Assembly: GCA_017417055.1 (NCBI GenBank)
Contig: JAFPZX010000197.1
Location: 44,269-108,268, forward strand
Length of the DNA: 64,000 nucleotides
Origin: Anaerolineaceae bacterium
GTDB taxonomy: Bacteria > Chloroflexota > Anaerolineae > Anaerolineales > Anaerolineaceae
Reading direction: 5' to 3'
The notes under the pieces are model-generated. The model was not told where the DNA came from and ran no database searches. It saw only the letters and a program-made list of their open reading frames with translations. Shown one piece after another: positions 56,565 to 64,000 of this stretch (position 1 is its first letter; each line of letters starts with the position of its first letter). Both the position numbers and the translations under genes were made by a program.

Positions 56565-57266
56565 TCAATCACTTGAGGAGGATGTTGTTACTGTCTGCGT
56601 CGGGAAGAAGGGCTTCAGCGCGGCGGCAACTTTCGAAATCGGCTTGGTCTGAATATAGATCCTTCCCGGACCGGTTACAGTGGTCAGGAACATGTGTTCC
56701 GAGCCAAACAATACGTTCATGGCCCCCTTCACCGCTTGAACATCCATCGTACAGCTTGCCTCCATCGCTGCCAGGTACCCGGTGCTCAGAACCAGTTTTT
56801 GCCCCGCAGCAAGGTCAAACTGTTCGCAGTATCCGTCAATTTCCACAAAGACGATGCCATTACCGGAAAAGCGCTGCATAATGAACCCTTCCCCGCCGAA
56901 GAGCGCCGCACCGAATTTCTTCTGGAAAAATACAGACTGGTCCACATTTCCAAAAGAGGCCAGGTAGCCGCCTTTTTGAACAACAAAGTCCCTGCCTGGT
57001 TTTATTTCAATGGCGAGTATTTTCCCGACAAAATCACTGGAAAAAGTGATCGTCCCGCTGCCTTTGGCGGTAAATTTGTTGATGAACGCGTTTTCGCCGG
57101 AAAACATGCGGCCGAAAAATTTCCCGATCCCGCCGCCGGTTGAGGTTTGCATTTCGATATTGGGTGTCATCCAGGCCATTGCCCCGGCCTGACATTGTAC
57201 AGTTTCACCATTGTCCAGGTTCATCACAAGAACCGGAAACGGTTCATATTTTATTTCGTAATTCAT
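56565..57266 (-). CDS. AIM24 / TIGR00266 family protein
   Basis: This 233-residue protein matches the AIM24 family: VQCQAGAMAWMTPNIEM, GTITFSSDFVGKILAIEI, a GGYLASFGNVDQSVFFQKKF stretch, GEGFIMQRFSGNGIVFVEI and FGSEHMFLTTVTGPGRIYIQT. It forms a double-stranded beta-helix-like fold; the bacterial function is unknown. AAAGGAG upstream supports the start. It is coupled to the LURP-one gene. Confidence 0.9.
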   Translation of the reverse strand: MNYEIKYEPFPVLVMNLDNGETVQCQAGAMAWMTPNIEMQTSTGGGIGKFFGRMFSGENAFINKFTAKGSGTITFSSDFVGKILAIEIKPGRDFVVQKGGYLASFGNVDQSVFFQKKFGAALFGGEGFIMQRFSGNGIVFVEIDGYCEQFDLAAGQKLVLSTGYLAAMEASCTMDVQAVKGAMNVLFGSEHMFLTTVTGPGRIYIQTKPISKVAAALKPFFPTQTVTTSSSSD

Positions 57267-57282
57267 TGTTTCTCTCCTTTAC

Positions 57283-57321
57283 TTTTGGGACATTCAGGGA
57301 CGGTTCTTAAGTGTCCCAAAA
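57283..57321 (-). terminator. Hairpin after secreted metallopeptidase gene
   Basis: TTTTGGGACA (57283-57292) pairs perfectly with TGTCCCAAAA (57312-57321). On the minus strand the stem ends in TTTT-like pairs just before the AIM24 ribosome binding site, so it can end the metallopeptidase transcript. Confidence 0.6.
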
Positions 57322-57372
57322 TCAGAAACCGGGCAGCGCCCGAAATATGTCCCGCTGCGTATATTTTTTGTG

Positions 57373-58341
57373 TTATGATTTGCCGCTATTCTTCAGATAT
57401 TCATCGATAGCCTGAATGATTTCCGGAGTTTCATATTCCCTGTCGAATCCATAAATGATCGTAAAGGAAAAGTTATCCGCCATGGTTTCCTCCGGGTCGA
57501 TCACATATCCGGTATTTTTACCGAAGACGTCCCAAAAGTTAGATGCATCTTCGGATGTGTACATTACAGAGAGATCATCGACCGGGACAAGTCCTGTTAC
57601 CATTCCATCAAAGAAATTGTCACCGGGCTTTTCAAAAGGTTTTGCTGCGGTGAAAATAACCGTGCAGTCTTTCATTTCTCCATTGATATCAAACGAAGCA
57701 TATGAATTGTGATGCCCTACATCCGGATTGGAAATGATGATCTCTTTGATTTCCGGTGCGAATGAGTAATCCTTATCAACAACGGTGAACCCGAGAATTC
57801 CGTACATGGCTTCTCTGAAATCCGGATGGTTGCGGGTCAGGCAGTGAAACAGTTCATGGGCAACTACTTCCTGAAAATAAGCTTTTGCGGCCGGCTGCTC
57901 CATAAGGCCTGCGGCAAGAAGACGTTCTCCCATATAGATCTGCGTACCATGGGTATAGGCACCTGCGTCGCACTCTTCATGCATGGTGGTTTTCGCGAAC
58001 ACAATGCCATCTGTAGGGGGGAGTGTATACCCTTGTTCGTCACAGATTTTTTCGATGAGGGTCATGGCATTATCAATTGCGGTCTTTTCCTCTTCGGTCC
58101 AGTCCAGTGTCTGCTTTGCGGTATGTGCTTCCAGCTCCGGGAGTGTCGCATTCAGCTTCTGCATGCGGAAGTTCAGGTCGTTTTGGCTCAGATTATCATA
58201 GTAATTCCGGTTGGAAAGCAGCAGTTCCGCCGCTTCTGCCGCGTCGGCAAACCGGTAATCAAAAGTCCCGCCTTCCGCATAACAGGAGATTGCGGAGAAC
58301 AGCATCATCAGGCATAAAAAAATCATTGTGTGTGTTTTCAT
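57373..58341 (-). CDS. Secreted zinc metallopeptidase-like protein
   Basis: This 322-residue protein has a signal peptide (residues 1-22, ending CYA). A zinc motif VVAHELFHCLTRNH (HExxH at 162-166) and a later DPEETMADNF segment that could give the glutamate third ligand indicate a gluzincin-type metallopeptidase. The middle has a GTQIYMGERLL segment upstream of the helix. The gene is alone on its strand between gaps; the substrate is unknown. Confidence 0.75.
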   Translation of the reverse strand: MKTHTMIFLCLMMLFSAISCYAEGGTFDYRFADAAEAAELLLSNRNYYDNLSQNDLNFRMQKLNATLPELEAHTAKQTLDWTEEEKTAIDNAMTLIEKICDEQGYTLPPTDGIVFAKTTMHEECDAGAYTHGTQIYMGERLLAAGLMEQPAAKAYFQEVVAHELFHCLTRNHPDFREAMYGILGFTVVDKDYSFAPEIKEIIISNPDVGHHNSYASFDINGEMKDCTVIFTAAKPFEKPGDNFFDGMVTGLVPVDDLSVMYTSEDASNFWDVFGKNTGYVIDPEETMADNFSFTIIYGFDREYETPEIIQAIDEYLKNSGKS

Positions 58342-58427
58342 TTCACCTTGCTCCTTTCTTCATTTCGGGGTAAAGGATCCCATTCATTTTTATTATACAT
58401 GTTTTTTGCCGCAGTCTGCCCCCTTAT

Positions 58428-58475
58428 TGCCAAATGCCTGTTGCCTATATTCTATTGCCTGATATCTGAGCCTGT
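58428..58475. repeat. LCR low-complexity tract
   Basis: TTGCCAAATGCCTGTTGCC and TATTCTATTGCCTGATATC words, the same vocabulary as 31340-31400, lie upstream of the ATPase gene. Confidence 0.45.
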
Positions 58476-58489
58476 GCTGTAAAAAAATC

Positions 58490-58595
58490 CGATTAAAGTA
58501 AAGTATTACTGGAGATTTAACGGAATAAACCATAGATGCATACTTGAAAAATAATCAAAATACGATTAAAATAAATTAAAACTGTAAATTTAACG
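58490..58595. repeat. Two direct repeats of 33 bases before the ATPase gene
   Basis: 58490-58522 and 58563-58595 both begin CGATTAAA and end ATTTAACG, with matching AT-rich centres, 73 bases apart. The second copy ends 20 bases before the start codon, so they may be binding sites for an autoregulator. Confidence 0.6.
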
Positions 58596-58614
58596 AGATT
58601 ATTAAAGAGGGATT

Positions 58615-59841
58615 ATGTACATTCATCGTCATTTGGAAGAACAAATTCTTAAAGCATCAAAGAGTTATCCTGTTGTGATGGTTTGCGGTCAGCGTCAGGT
58701 TGGTAAATCGACCATGCTTTATCACCTGAAAGAATCCGGCAGGAAATACGTAACGCTGGATGATTTGAATGCACGCAGAATCGCGGAAACTGACCCTATG
58801 CTTTTTTTTGAAAATTACGGAACGCCGCTGCTTATTGATGAAATACAGCGTGTTCCCTCCCTCCTTCTTGAAATAAAACGAATCGTGGATGAAAAAGCAT
58901 TGAAAGGGATACCGGCAAATGGCGATTTCTGGCTGACGGGATCCCAGAAATTTCGCATGATGAAAGGCGTTTCAGAATCGCTTGCCGGCCGCGTAGCAGT
59001 TTTTGATTTGGCGGGTTTGTCTGCCCGTGAAATTCTGAACCTTCCGGGAGGTGTGTTTTCCCCGAAAATAGACGATTTGAAAGAGCGCTCACAAATAATT
59101 CCGGGCAGAAGTATTCATGAAACGTATGAAATGATATTCCGCGGTTCCATGCCGAAAATTATCTGTGAAAATGTGGACAGAGATCGATATTACACTGACT
59201 ATGTCAATACATACCTGGAAAGAGATATAAAAGATCTCTCACAAGTCGGAAAGCTTTCCGCGTTTGCTGATTTTCTGGTTTTTATGGCAGCCCGTACCGG
59301 CCAGGAGCTTGTTTACAGCGATATTGCACGAACAATCGGTATATCAGCAACTACAGCAAAAGAATGGATTTCGATTTTGGAACGATCCGGCGTTATTTAT
59401 ATTTTGCATCCGTATTATCGCAACATTACGAAACGTTTGGTAAAAACACCCAAAGTGTATTTTATGGATACGGGATTAGCTGCTTATCTAAGCCGTTGGC
59501 CGGACCCGCAGACATTGCAAAATGGTGCCATGGATGGAGCGTTTTTCGAGACATATGTGGTTACTGAAATACTAAAAAGTTACTTCAACGCGGGTGTCGC
59601 GCCAAACCTGTATTATTATCGCGACATTGATAAAAAAGAGATCGATTTGATGATCGTCACTGCTGAGGATGTTTATCCAATTGAGATAAAGAAGGGAATT
59701 GCGCCCGACAAAGCTGCAAATAATTTTTCCGTTCTGAATAAGCTTGGTTTAAATGTGCAGCCGGGATTGGTTATTTGTTCAGCCGAGACGCTGATTCCTT
59801 ACAATCGTGATGTCTGGTATTGTCCGGTAACGCTATTATAA
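58615..59841 (+). CDS. AAA_14 / DUF4143 family ATPase
   Basis: This 408-residue protein has an N-terminal AAA_14 ATPase domain (GQRQVGKST Walker A at 25-33, LLIDEIQRVP Walker B, FWLTGSQKFRMM sensor). A middle winged-helix-like segment (DIARTIGISATTAKEWISIL) leads to a C-terminal DUF4143 nuclease-like domain with KKEIDLMIVTAEDVYPIEIK, the D-ExK pattern of PD-(D/E)XK folds. The family is widespread in mobile and defence-like contexts but has no assigned function. AGAGGG precedes the start. It is convergent with the SNF2 helicase. Confidence 0.92.
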   Translation: MYIHRHLEEQILKASKSYPVVMVCGQRQVGKSTMLYHLKESGRKYVTLDDLNARRIAETDPMLFFENYGTPLLIDEIQRVPSLLLEIKRIVDEKALKGIPANGDFWLTGSQKFRMMKGVSESLAGRVAVFDLAGLSAREILNLPGGVFSPKIDDLKERSQIIPGRSIHETYEMIFRGSMPKIICENVDRDRYYTDYVNTYLERDIKDLSQVGKLSAFADFLVFMAARTGQELVYSDIARTIGISATTAKEWISILERSGVIYILHPYYRNITKRLVKTPKVYFMDTGLAAYLSRWPDPQTLQNGAMDGAFFETYVVTEILKSYFNAGVAPNLYYYRDIDKKEIDLMIVTAEDVYPIEIKKGIAPDKAANNFSVLNKLGLNVQPGLVICSAETLIPYNRDVWYCPVTLL

Positions 59842-59854
59842 TGTGTCTCATTTT

Positions 59855-59883
59855 GGGGACTGTCCCATAAAGGAACAGTCCCC
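59855..59883. terminator. IRB hairpin copy 3 between convergent genes
   Basis: GGGGACTGT (59855-59863) pairs with ACAGTCCCC (59875-59883) around CCCATAAAGGA. It separates the ATPase gene (+) from the SNF2 gene (-). Confidence 0.65.
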
Positions 59884-59897
59884 GTAAGATTTAAAGT

Positions 59898-62800
59898 CTA
59901 TCCCAGCAAATTCATCAATTCCTCAGTAGAAAGGGACGTGATGGAGTTGCTGTCACCGGAAAGGATCGAGTCAGCCAGATCCCGCTTGGCTTCCTGTAAT
60001 GCGAGAATTTTTTCCTCAATAGAATCTTTGACGATCAGCTTGTAAACGGTAACCGTGTTCGTCTGACCGATGCGGTGAGCCCGGTCTGTTGCCTGATTCT
60101 GCGCGGCGATGTTCCACCAGGGATCATAGTGGATCACCACATCCGCTCCGGTGAGGTTCAAACCGGTCCCGCCGGCTTTCAGCGAAATCAGAAACACGGG
60201 AACCGTTCCTTCGTTGAATTCACGGACCATACGGATGCGCTGGTCCTTGGGCGTGGCTCCGGTGAGTTTCATGTAAGCGATGTTTTCATTCTTCAAATCT
60301 TCTTCCAGCAAAGCGAGCATGGATGTAAATTGGGAAAAGACGAGCATGCGGTGCCCACCGCCGATGGCGCTTTGGATCAATTCAATGCAGGCTTCCCGCT
60401 TCGCGCTGCCGCCGTGATAATCCTCAAACAAAAGCGACGGATCGCAGCAGATTTGACGGATCCGCATGAGTTCCGTCAACACCTTGATCTTGTCCTCTCC
60501 GGAGTTCCCGAGGCCGGAGATCATTTGCTTCATATGAACGACCTGTCCGTCATAGACCTTGCGCTGGTCTTCCTCAAACCGGGTGTAGCGCACTTCTTCT
60601 AATTTTTCCGGCAGATCCTTCAGCACGTCCGTTTTCAGTCTGCGCAGAATAAAGGGAGAGACCATTTGACGCAGCTGCGCGGAGAGTTTCTCATCTTTAT
60701 TTTTGACAATCGGTGTTTCAAAACGGCTGGAAAACTCCTGATAGCTGTACAAGAATCCGGGCATCAGAAAATCAAAGATGCTCCACAGCTCAGCCAGGCG
60801 GTTTTCGACCGGTGTCCCGGTGAGGGCGAAACGGTATTGCGCAGAGGCTGCCTTGACGGATTTTGTGACCGCGGCCTTTTGATTTTTGATGTACTGGGCC
60901 TCGTCGATGAACATGCATGTGAAACGGATCCCGTGGTAAAGGTTGATATCCTTTTTGAAAAGATCGTAGCTGGTGACGAGTACATCGGGTTTTTCGGGTG
61001 AATCGGCTGATGCCAGCGCGGAAAGCTGAACCTTCCGCTGTGCGGCGGTTCCCGCGATGATTTCGACCATTAGTCCCGGGGCGAATCGCCGGAATTCTTC
61101 CTGCCAGTTATAAACAAGCGAGGCCGGACAGACGATGATATTGATGCCGGGGATGCCATCGTCTTTGAGGGACTGCAGCAGGGTAATCGCCTGGATGGTT
61201 TTTCCCAGACCCATTTCATCCGCTAAAATTCCGCCGAATCCGGCAGCGGTCAGCGTGCGCAGCCACTTGAATCCATAGGTTTGATAAGGACGGAGAATAT
61301 CCGACTGTGCTTTGGGCGTCTCATAATCGGCATCACGGATCGTGGCGAAATTTTTCACCAGTGCCCTGTAGGTCCTGTCCCGGTTTGCAGCCAGTTCCTC
61401 ATGTTTTTTGAGCATGGAATCGAGATATAAGGCGCGGTACATGGGAAGGTGCGCTTCTTTCCCGATGATATCTTCCGGATTCATGTTGATCTCGCTGAGC
61501 ATGGTGTCGAGAGACTGCAGCTGATCATCCTGGGTAAGCCGTATGTATTCGCCGCTCTTGAGGCGGTGATATTTTTTCTTCGCCCGGTAACTGTTGAGAA
61601 TGTCCAGCAGTTCTTCCGGAGAAACGTCTTTGGATATAATGGAAATATCCATCAATCCGCTTTCTATTCCCACCCCAACCTGGATGGCCGGTGTGGTACG
61701 GATCTTCAGCCGGCTGAAGGCTTCACTGCCCTGCACTTCACCGTATCGGGAGAGCTCCGGGATGGCTTCTGTCAGCAGGCTGTATAGATAATCGTCGGAG
61801 ATTTTACTCCAGACAAACAGCTGCTTTGGGTCAACGTAGTCGAAGTGATGCTCAAGAAGGGCTTTGATGCGGTCTTCCTGCATTTTGTCGCGGTAGACGT
61901 TCCCGGTATTATTTTCATCGTATAAATTGAATCTGTTTTCGTTATAGCTCACAAATGTGCGGCAGAAACAGAAGTCCTTCTCCATATCCATCTGGAAAAG
62001 GAATTCCGGTTCGGGCGGGAGTAATTGCTCCGCTTCTTCTGTGCAGTAATCCTCAAAATCAATATAGCGGGATTGCAGAAATGTGGGAACGATGCGGTAA
62101 TAAAATTCGGCAAGGCTCTCCCTTCCGACGCGGAATCGGATAGCGCCGCTGTCATTTGCCGCGTAAAGGAATGGTTCGAGAACATTTTCTTCTTCCCGAC
62201 TGATTTTGCTGAGCGTGGAGTCGCTCAAAATATAACTGTCAGAGCTTCCGCGAAGAATCACGGGCATTTGTCCTGTTATCAAAACGCCGTAAAAAGTGCC
62301 TTTTTCATCTGCAATTTTTTCGGCCTTCAGGTGAACGCGCATATCCGCATGTCCGACTTTGAGAGTCCCGGTCTGGTTATTGTTGTTTCGGTCAACACTC
62401 TCATAGCTGTTCCCTTCGGCAACTTCATAAAACTGGTCCAGCATGGCGCCGGTCAGGGAATCCTGCATTTTGAGAGATGGGTTAAAGCCGTAATAGTACC
62501 CTCTGGCTTGCAGCCGGTTGTTCACCTCAAGCGATTCACTGACCCTGCGCTGGATAAAGGTGAGCCAGGGAAGGCTTTCATCGGTGAAATCTTCCTGCGA
62601 AAAATCGATGATTTGTGTTTTTGTCAGCTCATAAGGAGCTTCTTCAGCTACAGCCTCCGCCAGTGTTTTCAGGTTTTTAATAACGTTGCTTTTTTGCGCA
62701 GCGCTTTTGCCTGATTTTTTTGTTCCCGCGGATGCGGCTTCACTGTCTGCGGTGCGTCCCAATTTGAATGTTAATGAGACCTCTCCGCCGGAAACGATGA

Positions 62801-63776
62801 TCCGCGGTGTGAGCACAAGCGTTTTCTGTTTTTCCTGCTTTTCCGTTTCATCGATCCGCTGCTGGGAAGAAGGTGCTGACATCGCTGAGAAAAACTGCAT
62901 GGCGGTCTTGTCGGTAGCGTCACCGATATTGGGTTGTGCGGCGATTTCCTGCATGTGCTTCAGCAGGATTAATTCATGTTCGCATAATGGCTGATTTTTC
63001 GGTGTATCGAAATAATTTTGAGAACAGCTGCACCGTCTGCTGTCGATCTCATGAAAGCCAAGCCGTATGAAGGTTTCCCGTTTTTCCAGGTCATCACTGA
63101 TTTTTGCACCGGCCTGTAAAAGTTGTTCTCCGTTTGATCCAAAAACAACAGCGCTGTTGTCGATTTTGCACTGTCCGCTCTTCATCAGCTGTTCAGCCCG
63201 ATTCACAGCATATTGGGTGGTTTTTAAGCCTTTTACAGCCCGTTTTACATCAAAATAACCGCCGTCCGGTAGGCTTGCGAAATAATCTTTTGCCGGAATT
63301 TTGATTTTTGATCCGGCTTCTTTTTGTAGTTTCAACTGTTCTTTTCTGCGCTTGAGGTCTTCTTTGTATCGTCTGGAATTGAGCTCGGCGTCGGATTCTT
63401 CAAACAGCCAGATTCCGTGCTGTGCTTCCCAGCGGAATAATACAGCCGCCTCATGTTCACAGGTTTGGTAATAATCACCGGATTTGTAATCCCAGTAGCC
63501 TCTGTTTCGCTTTTTTTTGCAGTTGCAGGAAAAGGAATCAGCATTCCATTTTTCCGAATAACTGTTGGGTGCGTTCATTATCGATACGGAATAAACTTTG
63601 GTCCCATCGATCACCTCCGCATGAGCTGATGTTTCTGTAGAAGAAAATTGTCGTACATTGCTGTTCTTATATAATTGTTTTCCAACCATCAGCTTTTCTT
63701 CGGAAAACCAGTCGCGCCATTCTTTCACTAAAATAAAGCGTCCTGTCTGCGGATTGATCGTTTTTTTGTCAGCCAT
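59898..63776 (-). CDS. SWIM zinc-finger SNF2-family helicase/ATPase
   Basis: This 1292-residue protein begins with a SWIM-type zinc finger (CNCKKK, then CEHEAAVL at about 93-120) and a second cysteine cluster (RRCSCSQNY, CEHELILL at about 250-280). A long bacterial SNF2-associated middle region follows. The SNF2 ATPase has GILADEMGLGKTIQ, MFIDEAQYIKN and ALTGTPVENRLAELWSIFDFL. The helicase C-terminal half has HRMLVFSQFTSMLALLEE, LKAGGTGLNLTGADVVIHYDPWWN and QATDRAHRIGQT. It is a DNA-dependent translocase related to widespread Gram-positive SWIM-SNF2 proteins; its role is unproven. AAGGG five bases before the ATG supports the start. Confidence 0.95.
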   Translation of the reverse strand: MADKKTINPQTGRFILVKEWRDWFSEEKLMVGKQLYKNSNVRQFSSTETSAHAEVIDGTKVYSVSIMNAPNSYSEKWNADSFSCNCKKKRNRGYWDYKSGDYYQTCEHEAAVLFRWEAQHGIWLFEESDAELNSRRYKEDLKRRKEQLKLQKEAGSKIKIPAKDYFASLPDGGYFDVKRAVKGLKTTQYAVNRAEQLMKSGQCKIDNSAVVFGSNGEQLLQAGAKISDDLEKRETFIRLGFHEIDSRRCSCSQNYFDTPKNQPLCEHELILLKHMQEIAAQPNIGDATDKTAMQFFSAMSAPSSQQRIDETEKQEKQKTLVLTPRIIVSGGEVSLTFKLGRTADSEAASAGTKKSGKSAAQKSNVIKNLKTLAEAVAEEAPYELTKTQIIDFSQEDFTDESLPWLTFIQRRVSESLEVNNRLQARGYYYGFNPSLKMQDSLTGAMLDQFYEVAEGNSYESVDRNNNNQTGTLKVGHADMRVHLKAEKIADEKGTFYGVLITGQMPVILRGSSDSYILSDSTLSKISREEENVLEPFLYAANDSGAIRFRVGRESLAEFYYRIVPTFLQSRYIDFEDYCTEEAEQLLPPEPEFLFQMDMEKDFCFCRTFVSYNENRFNLYDENNTGNVYRDKMQEDRIKALLEHHFDYVDPKQLFVWSKISDDYLYSLLTEAIPELSRYGEVQGSEAFSRLKIRTTPAIQVGVGIESGLMDISIISKDVSPEELLDILNSYRAKKKYHRLKSGEYIRLTQDDQLQSLDTMLSEINMNPEDIIGKEAHLPMYRALYLDSMLKKHEELAANRDRTYRALVKNFATIRDADYETPKAQSDILRPYQTYGFKWLRTLTAAGFGGILADEMGLGKTIQAITLLQSLKDDGIPGINIIVCPASLVYNWQEEFRRFAPGLMVEIIAGTAAQRKVQLSALASADSPEKPDVLVTSYDLFKKDINLYHGIRFTCMFIDEAQYIKNQKAAVTKSVKAASAQYRFALTGTPVENRLAELWSIFDFLMPGFLYSYQEFSSRFETPIVKNKDEKLSAQLRQMVSPFILRRLKTDVLKDLPEKLEEVRYTRFEEDQRKVYDGQVVHMKQMISGLGNSGEDKIKVLTELMRIRQICCDPSLLFEDYHGGSAKREACIELIQSAIGGGHRMLVFSQFTSMLALLEEDLKNENIAYMKLTGATPKDQRIRMVREFNEGTVPVFLISLKAGGTGLNLTGADVVIHYDPWWNIAAQNQATDRAHRIGQTNTVTVYKLIVKDSIEEKILALQEAKRDLADSILSGDSNSITSLSTEELMNLLG

Positions 63777-64000
63777 TTTTACCCTTTTTTCGGAGATACA
63801 AGAAGTATTTTTTCCACTGTGCAGTCAAAAAATATATTTCACGGTATCCCGTCGTGTTTTTAACTTAAACTTGACACATATAATTCCGACCAAATAGTTG
63901 AGAAAAATACGAACCTTGACAATTGAATAATAATGAGTCATGAGATACAAAGGAAGCCATCAGAAGGAGCCAGATCCCTGATAAAGTTTTTGAATACGTC
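63777..64000. other. Right-edge intergenic region with possible truncated gene start
   Basis: The region upstream of the SNF2 gene is AT-rich and has TTGACA hexamers at 63871 and 63916 without good -10 partners. From ATG 63933 a plus-strand frame is open to the window end (22 codons, starting MSHEIQRKPSEG) after two in-frame stops. There is no clear ribosome binding site, so a gene here is only possible. Confidence 0.25.

Noticed and set aside
59898-63776. Defence system around the SNF2 helicase
   Set aside because: SWIM-SNF2 proteins of this form are widespread as solitary chromosomal genes and no nuclease or methyltransferase partner is adjacent.

Overview
The window is about 64 kb of bacterial chromosome, moderately GC-rich (near 50% by eye) and densely coded, with several clearly AT-rich gene groups. 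Housekeeping genes (thrS, plsX, secA, holB, ychF, hpf, comFC, a YceD-type gene, feoA/feoB, three tRNAs) sit among lineage-specific secreted and membrane proteins. Three things suggest an anaerobic Anaerolineae/Chloroflexota bacterium: a very long SecA (1347 aa) with no zinc tail, a secreted solute-binding protein fused to an NBR1-like Ig domain, and the Feo iron system. That placement is inference; a clostridial relative cannot be excluded from this sequence alone.

Layout. 1-2.9 kb: a 5'-truncated protein whose first residues look like the end of a DUF4157 domain, the type associated with extracellular contractile injection systems, then a small acidic gene. 2.9-7.3 kb: secreted family-3 binding protein, LysR regulator, cysteine desulfidase-like enzyme. 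7.3-11 kb: AT-rich MBOAT acyltransferase and SGNH-like partner, then a secreted glycine-rich repeat protein. 11.2-17.2 kb: radical SAM protein, flavodoxin, 5'-nucleotidase family enzyme, C_GCAxxG_C_C protein, DUF4153 membrane protein. 17.4-19.6 kb: thrS behind a threonine-rich leader peptide and attenuator. 19.6-22.5 kb: plsX group and tRNA-Cys/tRNA-Gly. 22.5-26.4 kb: hybrid histidine kinase coupled to a solute-binding protein. 26.4-31.2 kb: PLD-like nuclease, XdhC, HPF, ComFC, Flp pilin, YchF. 31.5-34.6 kb: an unknown gene, an Rpn-like nuclease, tRNA-Leu. 34.6-38.2 kb: zinc-ribbon membrane proteins flanking an AT-rich three-gene operon (TOPRIM-like candidate, DUF4869-like, small P-loop NTPase). 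38.2-43.3 kb: holB and secA. 43.5-50.3 kb: ORF6N-PLD fusion, DUF5662, YceD, two large glycosyltransferase-type membrane proteins. 50.7-55.8 kb: TlpA-like lipoprotein and the feoA-feoA-feoB-FeoB-associated operon. 56-64 kb: LURP-one and AIM24 proteins, a secreted metallopeptidase, an AAA_14/DUF4143 ATPase, and a SWIM-SNF2 helicase.

The intergenic spaces hold several families of dispersed repeats, named here for reference. IRA is about 95 bp with imperfect terminal inverted repeats ending in CTGATTAATT (ten copies). IRB is a compact GGGGACTGT hairpin (three copies). IRC is a CACATG/CACGTG-armed hairpin (four copies). IRD has GAGTCA ends and CCTGTTTT arms (three copies). IRE is bounded by CCGGGGACTGGACC ends (one full element, one single end). 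LCR is low-complexity DNA built of words such as GTGGTCA and ACCTGACACC (ten or more places). No transposase, CRISPR array or rRNA was seen.

The most interesting items are the DUF4157-type candidate effector at the left edge, the threonine attenuator of thrS with a complete switching architecture, the AT-rich three-gene operon at 35.7-37.2 kb, the kinase/binding-protein pair, the ORF6N-PLD fusion, and the mobile-looking IRA repeats.
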